This document shows positions 47,481-59,186 of a DNA stretch of 64,000 bases, piece after piece (position 1 is the first letter of the stretch; every line of letters begins with the position of its first letter). The stretch is taken from the NCBI GenBank assembly GCA_949316235.1, contig OX438751.1, positions 16,244,801 through 16,308,800 on the forward strand, read 5' to 3'. The notes beneath the pieces were generated by a model. The model was not told the origin of the DNA. It saw nothing but the letters and a program-made list of their open reading frames with translations, and ran no database searches. The translations under genes and the position numbers were made by a program. The stretch comes from Oegoconia quadripuncta. Its lineage: Eukaryota > Arthropoda > Insecta > Lepidoptera > Autostichidae.

Positions 47481-48979
47481 CCATTGTATTTAATAGAACA
47501 AAGTACCCATAAGCTGCTGGACTATGCAGACGAATACCTAATAGAACGAACAGAACATTCAGGGGAGATTTATATGGTCATTGTGCAGCGTTAATTGCAG
47601 CGAATGGAGCGAAGTGCGATAGTATCGTGCTAACCGAACGAGAAACGTAATGCCTCACATACTGCTGCATTGTAGTACTTCATTGAACTTATATTGTGAA
47701 CCAAGATCGATAGAGATGCTGTAACGAATATAAAGCGAATTTATGTAAAGCATAAAAACAAATAAAAATTCGTTTCGGTGGGGCGAATTTTCCACGAAAA
47801 ATTAATGGGCTGCCATAAAAAAGGCTTTCGCTATACTGGGGCAGATAGCAGAAGGGTGCGCCTGACGAACGGCTGGTTTTAACTAAATCGAAACAACGGG
47901 CACAATGGCATTGAAAACCCATTGGCACAGATATCGACGGTGTCCGTCACACGACTGGACGGTAGCGGAGCACATTTCTATATGGCAGATTTATGAGGCC
48001 CGACCGTTTGGTTAGAGGGACGGGGAGCATCGCCGATAGGCGGAATGGGGTGGTTCGGGCGGTCGCGGGAGGTACTGTTATTGTGCGACGTTTGATTTAC
48101 GCACGTACCGCTATCACCCTTTTGTTAGGCCGGATACCGACTGCTGTGCCAATTCCGCTAGCCCGAATGCAGCTCTTTACTGCTGTTCATTTCCCATCAG
48201 ATCTGTGCGAGGAATTTTTGGATGTGTGCTTGTTGTGACTTGTAAGGAAAATTCAATCTCTTTTATCAAACAAATTTAGAAAACAGTCATTATATCCAGA
48301 TTTACTACATCCAGATACATACCTAACTTGAAATCTGAAGAAGGATATGGGGTATGGAACGTCAATCGAAATAAAAATCAAATTCCACACGGATGAAGGT
48401 GCAAGTAACAATAGTAGTATTAGATAAAGCAGACACGCATGGATTTTACGTCTTCCAATTTAAATAATTCATAGATTTTATTCACTTTAATAAAAAAAAA
48501 TCTACAAAATAAACCATTATAGTATGTAAATGAAACTTTTGAACCTAAACGCAATCGACACACGAACAAATAAATGTCTATACATTGTATGTAACAGTTG
48601 ACCAATTTAAAATCTAACGTTCTTGGCTAACGTGCATTGTTGTTAATAGACGTGACGATCGAATAGCGCATGTTGATTGCATGTTGCAAATATCGCAGTT
48701 CGGTGTGCGGGGCGATGGCGCTGGCGTGGCGTGGCGCGGCGCGGCGGCGTCGTTACCCGCAATTAGCGGCTCTACACACGCGGATAATCCGCCGCGCTCG
48801 CGCCCGCCGCCCGCCCGCGGCCCGCACACGATTGCACTACGGATTCAGCGAATAAATTCATTTGTACGCAAATTGTATCGGCGCTTGCAATTAAAACTTT
48901 GTTGGCGCTCGAGCTAAGATAAATAACACTAATACATTCTGCTTATTGCGGGGAAGTTGCCGGATACAGAGGATATATT
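47481..48979. other. non-coding, with a strong GC-rich island at 48700-48840
   Basis: The island (gcgcggcgcggcggcgtcgt; cgcgcccgccgcccgcccgc) is among the most GC-rich parts of the window. Opposed frames cross it, as expected from few stop codons in GC-rich DNA. Another moderate patch lies at 47990-48130. No splice sites or domains. Confidence 0.35.
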
Positions 48980-49102
48980 AATGTACACATGTCCGTATTC
49001 ATCACACAAACATATGCCCCTAGCGGGATTCGAACCCGCAACCTTTTGGTATAGTGGTCAGAGTTGCTAACCATTACACCATTAAACCATTACACCAAAC
49101 GA
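48980..49102 (-). mobile_element. SINE type 1, head only
   Basis: On the minus strand the A box region is duplicated: accattacacca occurs at 49069-49081 and again at 49085-49097 with a 16-base period. The B box is intact in gcgggttcgaatcccgct. The body stops after catgtgtacatt, so the SINE tail is missing, the reverse of the usual 5' truncation. Confidence 0.7.
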
Positions 49103-50312
49103 TGATAATACAATAATTACCCAACTGCCTAAGGAAAAGAAGGTAATCTTTGCGGGTGTATGTATGTAGATTTATATGTATTTCCAGTAGTTAAACGGCT
49201 TCATTGATTTTGAAATGCAAGGTTCGAACGCGATTCGCCTTGTCCCTGGCGAGTCATAGGATAATAATTTTATTGTAAAAACCATGGCGCCCATAAAATA
49301 CAACATATTCTGTCGGTTTTTTTGTTTTTGAACTTATATTTTGATAACGTCGATCGGTCATCTGATGTTGGAGCCAGGCAGTGAATAGTGGTACCCTTCA
49401 ATGGCTACCAGTAAACCTCTCGAGTTTGGGCTCATTTGGTTTGTTACAAAAAGTCTAATACAATTGGTGACAAGGGACTGATGTCGGAACTGGGAGATGG
49501 ATAGTGGAACTCTTCTATGCCTACTAGTAAGCTCAAAGTCCAGACTTTGGGCTCATTTAACTCAATTAAATTAGTGCTTTGGTTACATGTTACGATCTGA
49601 TTGAAGAATGAAGCGTTGTATTACCTCTATATTAACATAAATACAATTCCGATTTCGGCTGCTCGGCAGCAGAGGAAAACGCCGTAGGACTTGATGCTAT
49701 GAAATAGTTAAATTAACAAGTGTTGCAGTAGCCAAGTCCGTATCTTGCACTAAGATTTTTCATCAAGTAATACCGTAGTACTTATTATCCAAGGGTGACG
49801 CATAAATATTTTTGGATTTTGTTAAAAGAAAGAACAAAAGAAGCTACGGGTCAAAATACTTGTACTTTAATAGATTATGTTTGCACTGAACTCGTTAATA
49901 TTAAAAGAATTCAGATATCTACTAGTGTCTAAATTCACCCAGAACAGGTAATTACTATGCACATAAGATTACGTAAAGCAATTTGGGATGATATACGCAT
50001 GTGCTCCAAAGTAATAAAGACATCACACAAGGCGCGCGCGGCACACTCTCGGACCAGGGTATTAGAAGCGTAAGCAGTTTATTGTGACGCAGGCTGGCTC
50101 ATAACTACCCATTCTCCTAGGGATAATGTCCGACAACAAGTAACGTTATGACTGTGTATTTCAGAGAAAGTCCACGAGCGTAAAAGGTCCACGTAGATAA
50201 ATAGTACACGGGCTAACACACTTAAATATCTTGTTATCATAAACAAACATCAGTTTACAAAATCCTCAGACGCTTTTAAAAACATGACAAGAACAAAAAC
50301 AAAAGCACATAC
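49103..50312. other. non-coding, with a diverged tandem duplication
   Basis: Probably mib1 intron. Two units, 49363-49438 and 49480-49559, share gatgtYgga, atagtgg, actcttc/acccttc and tttgggctcattt in the same order. Just before them, 49300-49342 (acaacatattctgtcggttt) matches 20078-20120. The splice donor of the mib1 exon is at the upper end. Confidence 0.4.
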
Positions 50313-50464
50313 CTTGGGTTCCCGCGCAGTGCCGCGTGGTGAAGAGCGTTGAATCCATTGTTGTTTGTGAGAGTCATGTCAGCTCCATGCTCCAATAGTA
50401 GCGACAACATGTCATCACGTTTCTTGGAGATAGCGTCGTGCAGCGGCGTGTCACCTTCAGAATC
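50313..50464 (-). CDS. mib1: mind bomb 1 internal exon (ankyrin repeats), partial gene
   Basis: The exon is 152 bases and starts in phase 0, encoding 50 residues plus two bases of a split codon. It begins [18 protein letters not shown] and continues through LLLEHGAD to [17 protein letters not shown]. This is one ankyrin repeat ([14 protein letters not shown]) and the start of the next ([13 protein letters not shown]). The acceptor (tttacatttcag) and donor (aag|gtatgt) are canonical, and the final AG fits the Ser that follows 'RGNP' in the family. Mind bomb 1 is a cytoplasmic RING E3 ligase. It ubiquitinates Delta/Jagged-type ligands so that they are endocytosed and Notch is activated in the neighbouring cell. 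Its ankyrin region lies between the N-terminal MIB/HERC2 substrate-binding half and the C-terminal RING fingers. No other exon of the gene was recognised here. MIB2 is less likely because the SKKRDD and [14 protein letters not shown] runs are typical of MIB1. Confidence 0.9.
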
Positions 50465-52400
50465 CTGAAATGTAAATTTAATAGGTACTAAATAGGTATA
50501 AGTAAGTAAGTAAGTAAGTAACCAAAATAAAAAAGACTTTAATACACGAGTAATATTTATCAAGATAACAAGTAAGAAATATTTGTAGGCCACTAATCTG
50601 AGCGCTGGAACGATTTAAGACGAATCTGGTGCCAGCTGCGCCGACAACATTCGAGCCTGAATTATAAAGCATCGCCTGTCTCGAGTATCGCGACAATTTT
50701 CTAAAACATCAAACCGCCCGAATGAATAATTGAAGCGGCGGAGAAGGCGTTTAGGGCGTGGATTATAGCGACTTGCATAATTTATAAGCGTCTCAGGATG
50801 GTTAAGGCGAGTAACGAAAGATGAACGAAGATGCTGCAGTGCGATGCTGCCTGTAGCATAGGCGAATCAGAAAATGGTGTCGAGTTCCGTAATATAGGCG
50901 AGCGCCACAAAAAGCGCGGCCACCGCGTCATTATCATAATCACCGCCGCTGCGTGCCGCGACGGAGCCGCCCAAGCCGTTTCGCTTTGTGAGCGTACATT
51001 AAGAACTGAGCGTTGTGCTCTGTCATTCCGCAATTAATTTGCAAGGGACCAACAGATGAATGATTTCCATTTCCAAATACACTAAGATATGATTCATAAG
51101 AGTACAAATATTAAAACAATAGATTGAGGATAAGATTTATTTAAACAAAGGCGTAGACATAATTCTGGATTTTATTTTTCCATATCCTCACCCTTGTCAT
51201 TCGGTACCCAGCCCCGATTCTATTATAGGTCTGCCCATCTCCTTGTTCTAAATCTAACCATCCAAGGACGCATGATTAAAGTAGTCGAATATACTCGTAC
51301 ATCAATAACATGACAACGCATTTGACATCCATTCAGATGGCTGTAATTCAGTACAAGCTCAACCACAGACAAGGTAATTCCGCGCAGGATAGTGGCATTA
51401 AATATTAATCGTATTGGCATATATACGGCCATTAAAGCGAATTCATGCCGTTAGTGCAGATGCGCATGTAGTACATTATTGGACAATGTACAACATGGGT
51501 CTTTTTTATTGATTCAATGACGGCTAAAAGTGAACGGAAATCCGTACAGCATTCATCTTATTATGTAGCGTTCGTGTGTGTGATAAACGAGTTTTAACTA
51601 TTTCACGAGCAACCTTGTCACTTTCAATTACTTATGAAAATAGATTACTCAAAATTATAGTTCCCTGTAAAATAAATAAGCAAAGAGTAATTTTCATGTC
51701 TTCCTTAAGACTTTTAGTGGAAATATATTTTTTTAGTTTCCTGTATGTCATTAAAAAGGAAAATACTCATGCTTTTTGTAAAGCATACTGTGTAAGAAAG
51801 AAATAACTGTGTAGACCAAATAAGGAATTTGATTTACGCGACAATATCCGCAGGTGCACAGGAGTGCATCGCGGTCCCGCCTCCGCCTAGGTTGCGAACA
51901 ATATGCTCACGAATATTATAACTGCCGAGTTGACGCCCTCGTAAATACTCGAATACGAGCGGGTTTTGTTTTTTATTTAAAGCGTAATACGTGCGAGCTC
52001 TTTAATCAGTAGTTTTATGACGTACTTAAATAAACGGGAACATTTCTGTGAAATAAGCAAGTTCTTTATTTAACGTATTGTCAATGTTCGTATGTCTGAA
52101 TAAAATGCGATAGAAGTATTTTATCACCTACGAATAACTATAAAAGTATATTTATGCATAGTTTAGCACATCGCTCTAAAATTATAAGGATAATTTTCGC
52201 ATGAAATACCGATCTAACAATTACTTGCAATATATGTGACTCAATCATTTGTAGGTTTTCTATACCACTCCTCGGATTATTTGTATACTTTGTAGTCGAA
52301 AAAGAAGTTCCTTTGTCAATGTAATAGACAAGGATATAACGACAAGGACTATTTTCAGTTGCGAGATCAATCCAGCAATTAAATCTATATACAATTTATA
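50465..52400. other. non-coding, probable mib1 intron
   Basis: A tetranucleotide AAGT repeat (about 50500-50520) lies just upstream of the acceptor. A GC-rich patch at 50860-51000 has opposed frames without domains. Nothing else is nameable. Confidence 0.4.
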
Positions 52401-52618
52401 TCTAACTAATATTATAAATGCGAAAGTTTGGATGTTTGTTTGTTTGTTTATTTGTTGCTCAATCACGGCGTGGATGAACGGATTTGGATGAAATTTGGAA
52501 TATACTTGGATTAAGGCATAGGATTTTTTATCTCGATGAGGTGAGTAGTTCCCGTGGGATAAACAAATTTCGGCGATAAGGTTATTCCACGCTGGCGAAG
52601 CCGTGGGCGGCAAGCTAG
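52401..52618 (+). mobile_element. Helitron-like non-autonomous element, both ends present
   Basis: It begins TCtaactaatattataaatg (52401) and ends with ggcaagCTAG (CTAG at 52615-52618). It is preceded by A and followed by T, the canonical Helitron insertion between A and T without duplication. A short hairpin (ccacg, loop, cgtgg; about 52587-52606) precedes the terminus, as expected. At 218 bases it has no coding capacity and would need a Rep/helicase in trans. The inner aaatgcgaaagtttggatgt and tttggatgaaatttgg blocks are typical of lepidopteran copies. Confidence 0.75.
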
Positions 52619-52619
52619 T

Positions 52620-54094
52620 AATTATATAATTCAATTGCTGGATTGGATTTTATGTCTTAAATATTTGTACGTTCTAACAGGGCGATCTTGTGGGATTACT
52701 TACCTATCTACAAAATAAGACCTTTGTCTGTATACCCAAGATCTAACAAATAAATAATTTTGTTCCTTTTTTTCTTCTTTCTATGACTATCTCGATTTGG
52801 TTGACTGATAATTTGGTTTGAAGTGTGGATGTGATACGTCCTACTACGATACATTAAATTGACGTTCTATAGCGCCCGAATACTCGTACTGTCACTTTCA
52901 TGATATATGTATGAATGAATGACGCCAGTTAGAGACATTTAATTGCAACTTATACAACCTCAGAACAATAACCTCCGAGTCTAAATTATAGTGACAACAA
53001 TTGACACATCTAAATTAAAAACATAATTGGAGTTGTTTAATTCCGCATTTTTCAAAAATGTGGTTTCAGTGACCAATTTGTCGAAAATAATTTCTAATTC
53101 CCTTAATAAGTTAATATTCACATTTACGAAGTTCTAAATGTTAACTAAGATGATACTCTCATTATAGGGTTTTCAGTCACAACTGATAAAGTACTTTCTT
53201 TCTCGACTCTACTCCACTTGTTTTTCGATTAAAGATCATTCGCCGTCAGCCTTTCACCAAAATTGTCAATGATTTAACATAATAAATTTATGTTATACTG
53301 GCAATACAAAAATCTTAGATAAATTCTTTGTTCGATATATCGTCTATGAAAAAGCAAAGTAGGTACAATTGAGGTCGCTTATCAAAACCAAAAATTGCAA
53401 ATATATATTTGCATAGACAGCACATACGCTGTAACTTTACATAACAATTGGCAACAATTGCCATCTTTACGCAGCATTTATCTGCCGTTTCTTGAATAAC
53501 TCCTGGTGACGATGATGATGATAATGCTTTCGACCGATTTCGGCCATGGCGACGATTTCGACTCCTAATCGGTTTGGCGCTGGTGCGTTTTAACAATTAG
53601 AAGTTTTTACTTAGAAGGTGGTGTCATAATAAGAACGTTTGAAAGTATAAAGCATTACCTACGCTTGGTTACGACACAAATATCACATTATGGTTTTTCA
53701 TAATTCACATATTAAATGAATCTGTCATAAAGTCTCTTTTTGGTACTGAGCTGCGGCGTAACAAAAAAGAACGGCTTCGTGGTAGTCGTTTAATAAGAAT
53801 GAAAATCGAGATGTTCCCGAGCCTCTGTAATCATATAATAAAACAAAAAGCACCTCGCTGCCCAGACAATAACAACACAAAACAACAAGGTAATTACTCA
53901 AAGATAAGAACAACGCGTCGAGCACGAAAAGTGGTCGACCCTTGCACGGTAGGCGGGCGGGGCGGCGGCGGCAGGCAGCGGCAACCGTGTAGGGCCACGG
54001 AGTCATGAGATTGGGCACTGGTCACACAGTTTTATTAATAACCTGACGACGTGGCTTGGTTTCGCTCATAATACCAAGTAAAGCCATGGAGTTA
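52620..54094. other. non-coding, with GC-rich patch at 53930-54000
   Basis: No exon is recognised. The 93-codon minus frame 53315-53596 starts with many Arg codons, but no domain is visible. Confidence 0.35.
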
Positions 54095-54240
54095 TTATTT
54101 GTTTGTTTGTTTGTGAACGCTTTATTGCACAAAAAGGCAATACATTAATTTTGCATTGATACATAAATTGAGTACAACGGCGGAATTATCCCATAGAGGG
54201 ATTTCTTCCAGTCAACCATAGGGTTAGTTAGAAAACAGTA
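54095..54240 (-). mobile_element. LINE 3' end with conserved stem-loop
   Basis: On the minus strand: gactggaagaa, a stem-loop (atccc, tctat, gggat; 54188-54202), aattccgcc, and later ttttgtgcAATAAAGCG and a CAAA repeat. It parallels 15420-15552 step by step. The body is truncated. Confidence 0.65.
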
Positions 54241-55179
54241 GATTGGGCGTATACAAATTATAGCAAATTCAAACTAAAGCAAATATCTACACTACACACT
54301 AATAAATATATTATATATTAATACATATTATTTGTCATTATTCGAATTTATTTCCTTGTTTTGTCAAATAAACAATCTGGTAATATGTGGCTTCAAGAAA
54401 CATCAAATTCAGTCCAGGGTGAAAGAAATTATTCTCATTAGCTTGCTTACTCCTGTCACCTTATCAGTCTTGTCAAACGTCACAACTAACGTGTTCGTAT
54501 ACCTAGACTTTTCGTAAATTATGTACTTGGGTAGATTGTGTACGATGTCATGCGCAGTTCATCGATCTTTAATTTTAAATACAGATGCATGATATGATCG
54601 TACGTAGTCCTCAATCGATCCATATAGGTAAGGTCTGGTTAGCTAAAACACATGTTTCATAGCTCCATGGCATCCGTCCGCATAGACGCCATGATCTGAT
54701 GTCAGGGCTGATATCGCAACGCCTACAAAGTACCTACCGTTAAAAATTCATTCATATTCGTTAATGTTGATTATAACTACAATTATTAAAGTTATATTAA
54801 GTTATATTAGGCATATTCGAACAAGAGGCAAAGGGTTTACTTATCGAATTCGATAGAGACACTAAACGCAATTACACTGGATAAATTGTTACTCTGACGA
54901 CCTGGTTGGTAGCAGTGTTGCTCTCCACGAATTCTGAAGAAAACAATTCTATGCTCGCTTATACTTTTTATCAACCAAATCATTATTTACTACTAATGTT
55001 GGTAAAATAATTCAGAGCTCTTTTAAATAGTAGAGTCATCATAATTAAATAAGCACCTATCAAACTGGTTTTCAGCGGTATTCAGGCGAGGCTTCATCAT
55101 TGACGAGGCAGAAAGAAAACAACTAATTGTTTAATTCCAAACCATTAAGTCGAGTATTACGGGAGGATTATTCACGGGC
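54241..55179. other. non-coding, no recognised feature
   Basis: AT-rich; nothing nameable. Confidence 0.4.
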
Positions 55180-55285
55180 CATATAGCGCGGCATCGGAGC
55201 GCGCCGAGCGAGCGAGTCCGTCGTCGCCCGCGCCCGCCCGCCCAACAGCGGAGTCCTAGCTCCGTGTCGCCAGCGCGCATAAAAC
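55180..55285. other. GC-rich island, possible regulatory DNA
   Basis: tagcgcggcatcggagcgcg, then cgagcgagcgagtccgtcgt and cgcccgcgcccgcccgccca. There are no repeat matches elsewhere in the window and no recognisable frame. It is flanked by ordinary AT-rich DNA. Confidence 0.3.
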
Positions 55286-56474
55286 CATTTACATCTAACT
55301 CTCATTTCAATACGATACATTACACACAATATACGTACACCTCGCCGGATGCTAAATGTTGCCTATATTTTATTTCTATATACATTTTAAAGCAATGCAG
55401 TTACAATATTATATTTGTTATTTATAGGGTTTCTAGTAAATAGTAGATAACCCGTCGACTGAAGACGACCCCACAGATAATCACATTCTAACCCACCATT
55501 TTTTTTTTAATTTCTGTGAGCTCTCTAAACGAAGCTAATACCTATTTTGGGGTGTTTGTCCCCTTTGCACACAAAATATTTGGATACAATAATACCTGCA
55601 TTCGATTTGATCAGGAAACGATTCCGAACCGTCACTTCTACAATAATCCATATGAGGCTCTGATATTGAGTACCTAATATATTCTCCAAAGTACAACTGT
55701 AAGTATAACTCATATCATTTTCACAATAAATAGCGATTTAGCTCTTCCTGAATTAAATAAAATTAACTAAGTAATCTGAATCCACTACACCATAATATAT
55801 ATTCCTTTGATGTGTAAACAAATATCCGTCAAATTTATTATGAATACACTTAATGTTTGTATTGAACGTAGCAACAAGGAAACTACTTTGTTTAGTACAA
55901 TTTGGTACAGAAACTTGACAACAAGAGCTAAACGAAATACACGTCCGACGGTCGTCATAACGTGGAAATTTGCCAACACGGGACGTCCGGTGTACTTTAT
56001 AAATTTATGGAAATTCGACACGAGATAAAAGTGTTTGTTGAACGTCCAAATTTAATGTGCGAGTTGTGTAACAGAATTAATTTGGCAGTCGGTATCGATA
56101 ATAATTTCGATTGGCTCAACGCGCTAACTAGCGCGGGATCTGCACTAACAGGGCACACCCTCATCAGTCGCCTTGATTGATTGTGCGGAAGTAAGCCCCG
56201 CACTTTGTGCCCCTCTAACCACTCTGATCATATAGATATTTGTTGTATATAACACTAAAATCAAGGCCTTTAAGTGCAAATGGGACTCATGCGCAGAAGC
56301 TACTACGCTCAATTCAATAATTTGTACTTTTTTCTTTAATTTATTGTTAATGACTTGATTAAAGTCTTCCTACTGCAGCAGCAGTAGCAGTGGTAGGTAG
56401 GTTGAGAGGTCCACCGTATGGCGTTTTATTTTACCTGTAATCTTCACAAGACTCTATTTGAAATATAGCTAAAT
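55286..56474. other. non-coding, no recognised feature
   Basis: Overlapping short frames on both strands at 55785-56203 are mutually exclusive and carry no domain. Confidence 0.4.
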
Positions 56475-56570
56475 AGAAAGAAAGAACGAAAGAAAGAAAA
56501 CATTTATTCAGCTTACAATGGGCATGTAACATGAAAAATTTTGAGTCACATTTGTCAAAACTTTCAATTC
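56475..56570 (-). mobile_element. LINE-like 3' tail with GAAA repeat
   Basis: A tetranucleotide run (gaaagaacgaaagaaagaaa) is followed by acatttattcagcttacaat. On the minus strand this is an AATAAATG signal and a CTTT-type terminal repeat. Only the end is preserved. Confidence 0.4.
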
Positions 56571-58460
56571 AGGCTTAAAATTACCTGTATAAATTCATTT
56601 AAAAAAAGAAAAAAAAAAAAGAAAAATGAAATATCGACCTTCAATATTTTTACCCGATATCCAAAGAAAGTTTTAATCCTACCCTCTCAGGGCGACGACT
56701 TATACAAACAAATCAATCAAACTAAATCGTTTCCATCGATAGATATTCGTAATGCAACGCGACAAGCCCCTAGAAAGCTTCATAAATCCCGGAGTCCATT
56801 AGTGCTTCAATATCTCAGCCACGCAGTTCTTTGTTATTCAACTGGTCCGCAGCCGCGGTGAGCACTCTGCTTTAGATATCGGAAAACGTTAATGTACTCT
56901 GCGAGATTTAGCACTGAGAGCGCTCGCGCCACGTCCTGCGATTCGCATACCTCGCCCCCGCTCACCGACATCCATTTAAATTCTACAATTTAAAACTTTT
57001 AACTCTCTCCGATTTCATTTCTTGAAGCAAATTGAATCCTAATGGAAAACATTTAAAGGCAGAATAAACACCTCATTCACAGAAATATACGAAAGTTACA
57101 GACGGAAGATAATAAAACTGTGACTACTTGTTACGTTCACTATAGTTTTCCATATAATAATGAATTTGAGCAACTGTTCACGTTAAAGAAAGGTATCACT
57201 CTAAAACCGATACTCGCTGACACGAGACTCCACGGTGACTAATTGGTCTTTAGGTACAGCCTCAAACCAGTAGAGTGTCTATATTAAGTGACAGTGCGGC
57301 ATAAAACCATATCTACCTGGACTTAGACAAGCAAGGAGTAAGTATATGAATAAGAAGGTACCTATGATACAATGTCGTTTGTAAAAATCAGTTTCTTAAG
57401 TTTCGGCGCTTCCATATTGAATTTTCGGAGGGAAAGCATTATTATGAGAATATTACCTATGATCATTCGAATATACTACTAAGGTGCAAGCATAAGTATT
57501 TTCCCGGCCAAATCTAAGAGCCTATCGCAGCGGCCGACGCAGGTGTCAGTAATGTGGTAAGAATCGAACGTGGGGTCAAAACACCCGACTTAGCACCAAT
57601 ACCTATTTTAATAAGTAGATTTTTTCTCTTTTTTTGGATTACTTATATTGAAGTGTTCGGTGCGATCTGTTTTTGGAAGATCCATCTTGATCTATCTAAT
57701 ATTATGTATAAGCATAGGTACTTCTTTTTATTTATCTTTTATCTTCTGTTCAGTCTTAATACATTGATTTTACGAAACAAGGTGTTCAATACCGATCATT
57801 TTAACTTTATGGACTTATACAATTTTGTAAGGTAACCCGGTCACTTTTATTAAGATTATCATTTTGCTGTACTTTACAATTTTCTCACCTTTTTATTGGT
57901 CTCTCGTATGTAATATTATAACCAACTACTTATATATTTTTTATTATACTATGAAATTATCGGGCTTTAGGAAAAAATACCTGGGTAATAAATATAAGAA
58001 GCGAGTGGCGAAGAAAGAAACCATAAAATTTCAGGTGACGTCGGCCCTTCCATAAATTTATCGACAGCTCGTGGTAACAGGCAATAAGGAAAATATTTAT
58101 GAAGTACAACAGAGCCAGCCCGATTTTCATTAGTTAATTATCAGGTTACAGAACAGCAGCTTGCCATTGGTATATATATATTTGTGACAGATTTTATACT
58201 ACGTGATATTCTGGCTTTACTGCTCTATGACACTACTGGTTTGATTCAAAATCTTAGAGCCGCAAAATAAGAATTGTCAATATTACGTTCGACTTGCAAT
58301 CGACTGTAGAAATGTGCTCTTGTCGGTGCAGTTTCTTTACTCCACTCCGATCTAGAGAGCGGTTTCGGGTAACAACATCTTATTTTAAACGAAATATAGC
58401 AAAACCAAAACCTAAAGGAAAGGTAGTGTTTTTTACACTTATTATTTTAACACTCTGTGC
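56571..58460. other. non-coding, no recognised feature
   Basis: GC-richer at 56850-56970. Frames at 57554-57835 and 57864-58055 are AT-driven and hydrophobic or basic, with no domain. Confidence 0.35.
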
Positions 58461-58491
58461 ATCAGCCACTGGACATCCAATGCTCAACATC
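58461..58491 (-). repeat. RTE-type terminal fragment
   Basis: atcagccactggacatccaa tgctcaacatc matches the reversed RTE end block at 47085-47130. Confidence 0.5.
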
Positions 58492-58625
58492 ATACGATCG
58501 GGCTAATGGATTCATGGCCCGCTTCAGAACTGTATCACGGTCAGTAAACGTTATTAAAGAAGTGAATGGCCAGTGACGTTATTTATTTCTAACCATGTGC
58601 CTTTTATAAATATTTTGGTTCTTGT

Positions 58626-58884
58626 GACGACCTGTTTGGTGTAGTGGTTAGCAACTCTGGCCACTATACCAAAAGGTTGCGAGTTCGAATTCCGCTAAGG
58701 GCATATGTTTGTGTGATGAATACGGACATTTGTACCCGAGTTATGGATGTTTTCATTTATAATAAGTATTTATTTACAAAAATGTATTTATGTAGTATAT
58801 CAACCATCTGGTATCCACAACACAAGCCTATAGTTAGCCTAGATGGCGCTGTGTGTATGTCTAAGGATATTTTATTTATTATTA
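58626..58884 (+). mobile_element. tRNA-derived SINE, type 1, nearly complete
   Basis: Head gacgacctgtttggtgtagt (A box), B box in gcgagttcgaattccgc (two changes from the other copies), body catatgtttgtgtgatgaat and caaccatctggtatccacaa, tail agatggcgctgtgtgtatgt and ctaaggatatttt. Compared with 1003-1290 it lacks about 16 bases in the tail (tagttgcttactgtggaact region shortened). Confidence 0.8.
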
Positions 58885-58925
58885 TCTGGGCCAGTTTTTA
58901 CGAATACACTAACATCGCGTGCTTC

Positions 58926-58962
58926 AAAGTTGATCTCATCTTCACTTTCCACCAAGTGAGAA
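58926..58962 (+). repeat. possible SINE type 2 tail remnant
   Basis: gttgatctcatcttcacttt then ccaccaagtgagaat resembles the tail 'cctcatcttcacttaccatcaggtgagatt' of 33647-33976. Confidence 0.35.
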
Positions 58963-59186
58963 TTTGTGATTACGCTTATCCGATCGATCATAGAAAAAAA
59001 ATATTGTGTTGTTTTATATTTTTGTTACAAAAGGTGAGTGTTACAATTGAACATACATGACCCACTAAGAACTCTTATTACGACGACCGTATCACGGTCA
59101 GTAAACGATATTAAAGAAATGAATGGCCAGTGGCTGACTGACATATCGATTGTGAAGTGTACAGTACCAAAATATTTATAAAAGGC

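Larger units (their letters stand above)
58532..59186. repeat. direct repeats with inverted partners flanking a SINE
   Basis: A 44-base unit (starting gtatcacggtcagtaaacg) at 58532-58575 recurs at 59089-59132 with two differences. After the first unit lies gccttttataaatattttgg (plus t; 58599-58619). After the second lies its exact 21-base reverse complement (59166-59186). The SINE at 58626-58884 sits between. The unit may be a piece of an unidentified element that was duplicated. Confidence 0.6.

Noticed and set aside
48614..48917. Overlapping frames on both strands in the GC-rich island
   Set aside because: Frames in three registers are open because of GC content, and none has a domain or conserved start context.
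52260..52634. A 124-codon minus-strand gene
   Set aside because: Its first third is the Helitron-like element read backwards, and the rest is AT-driven hydrophobic sequence.
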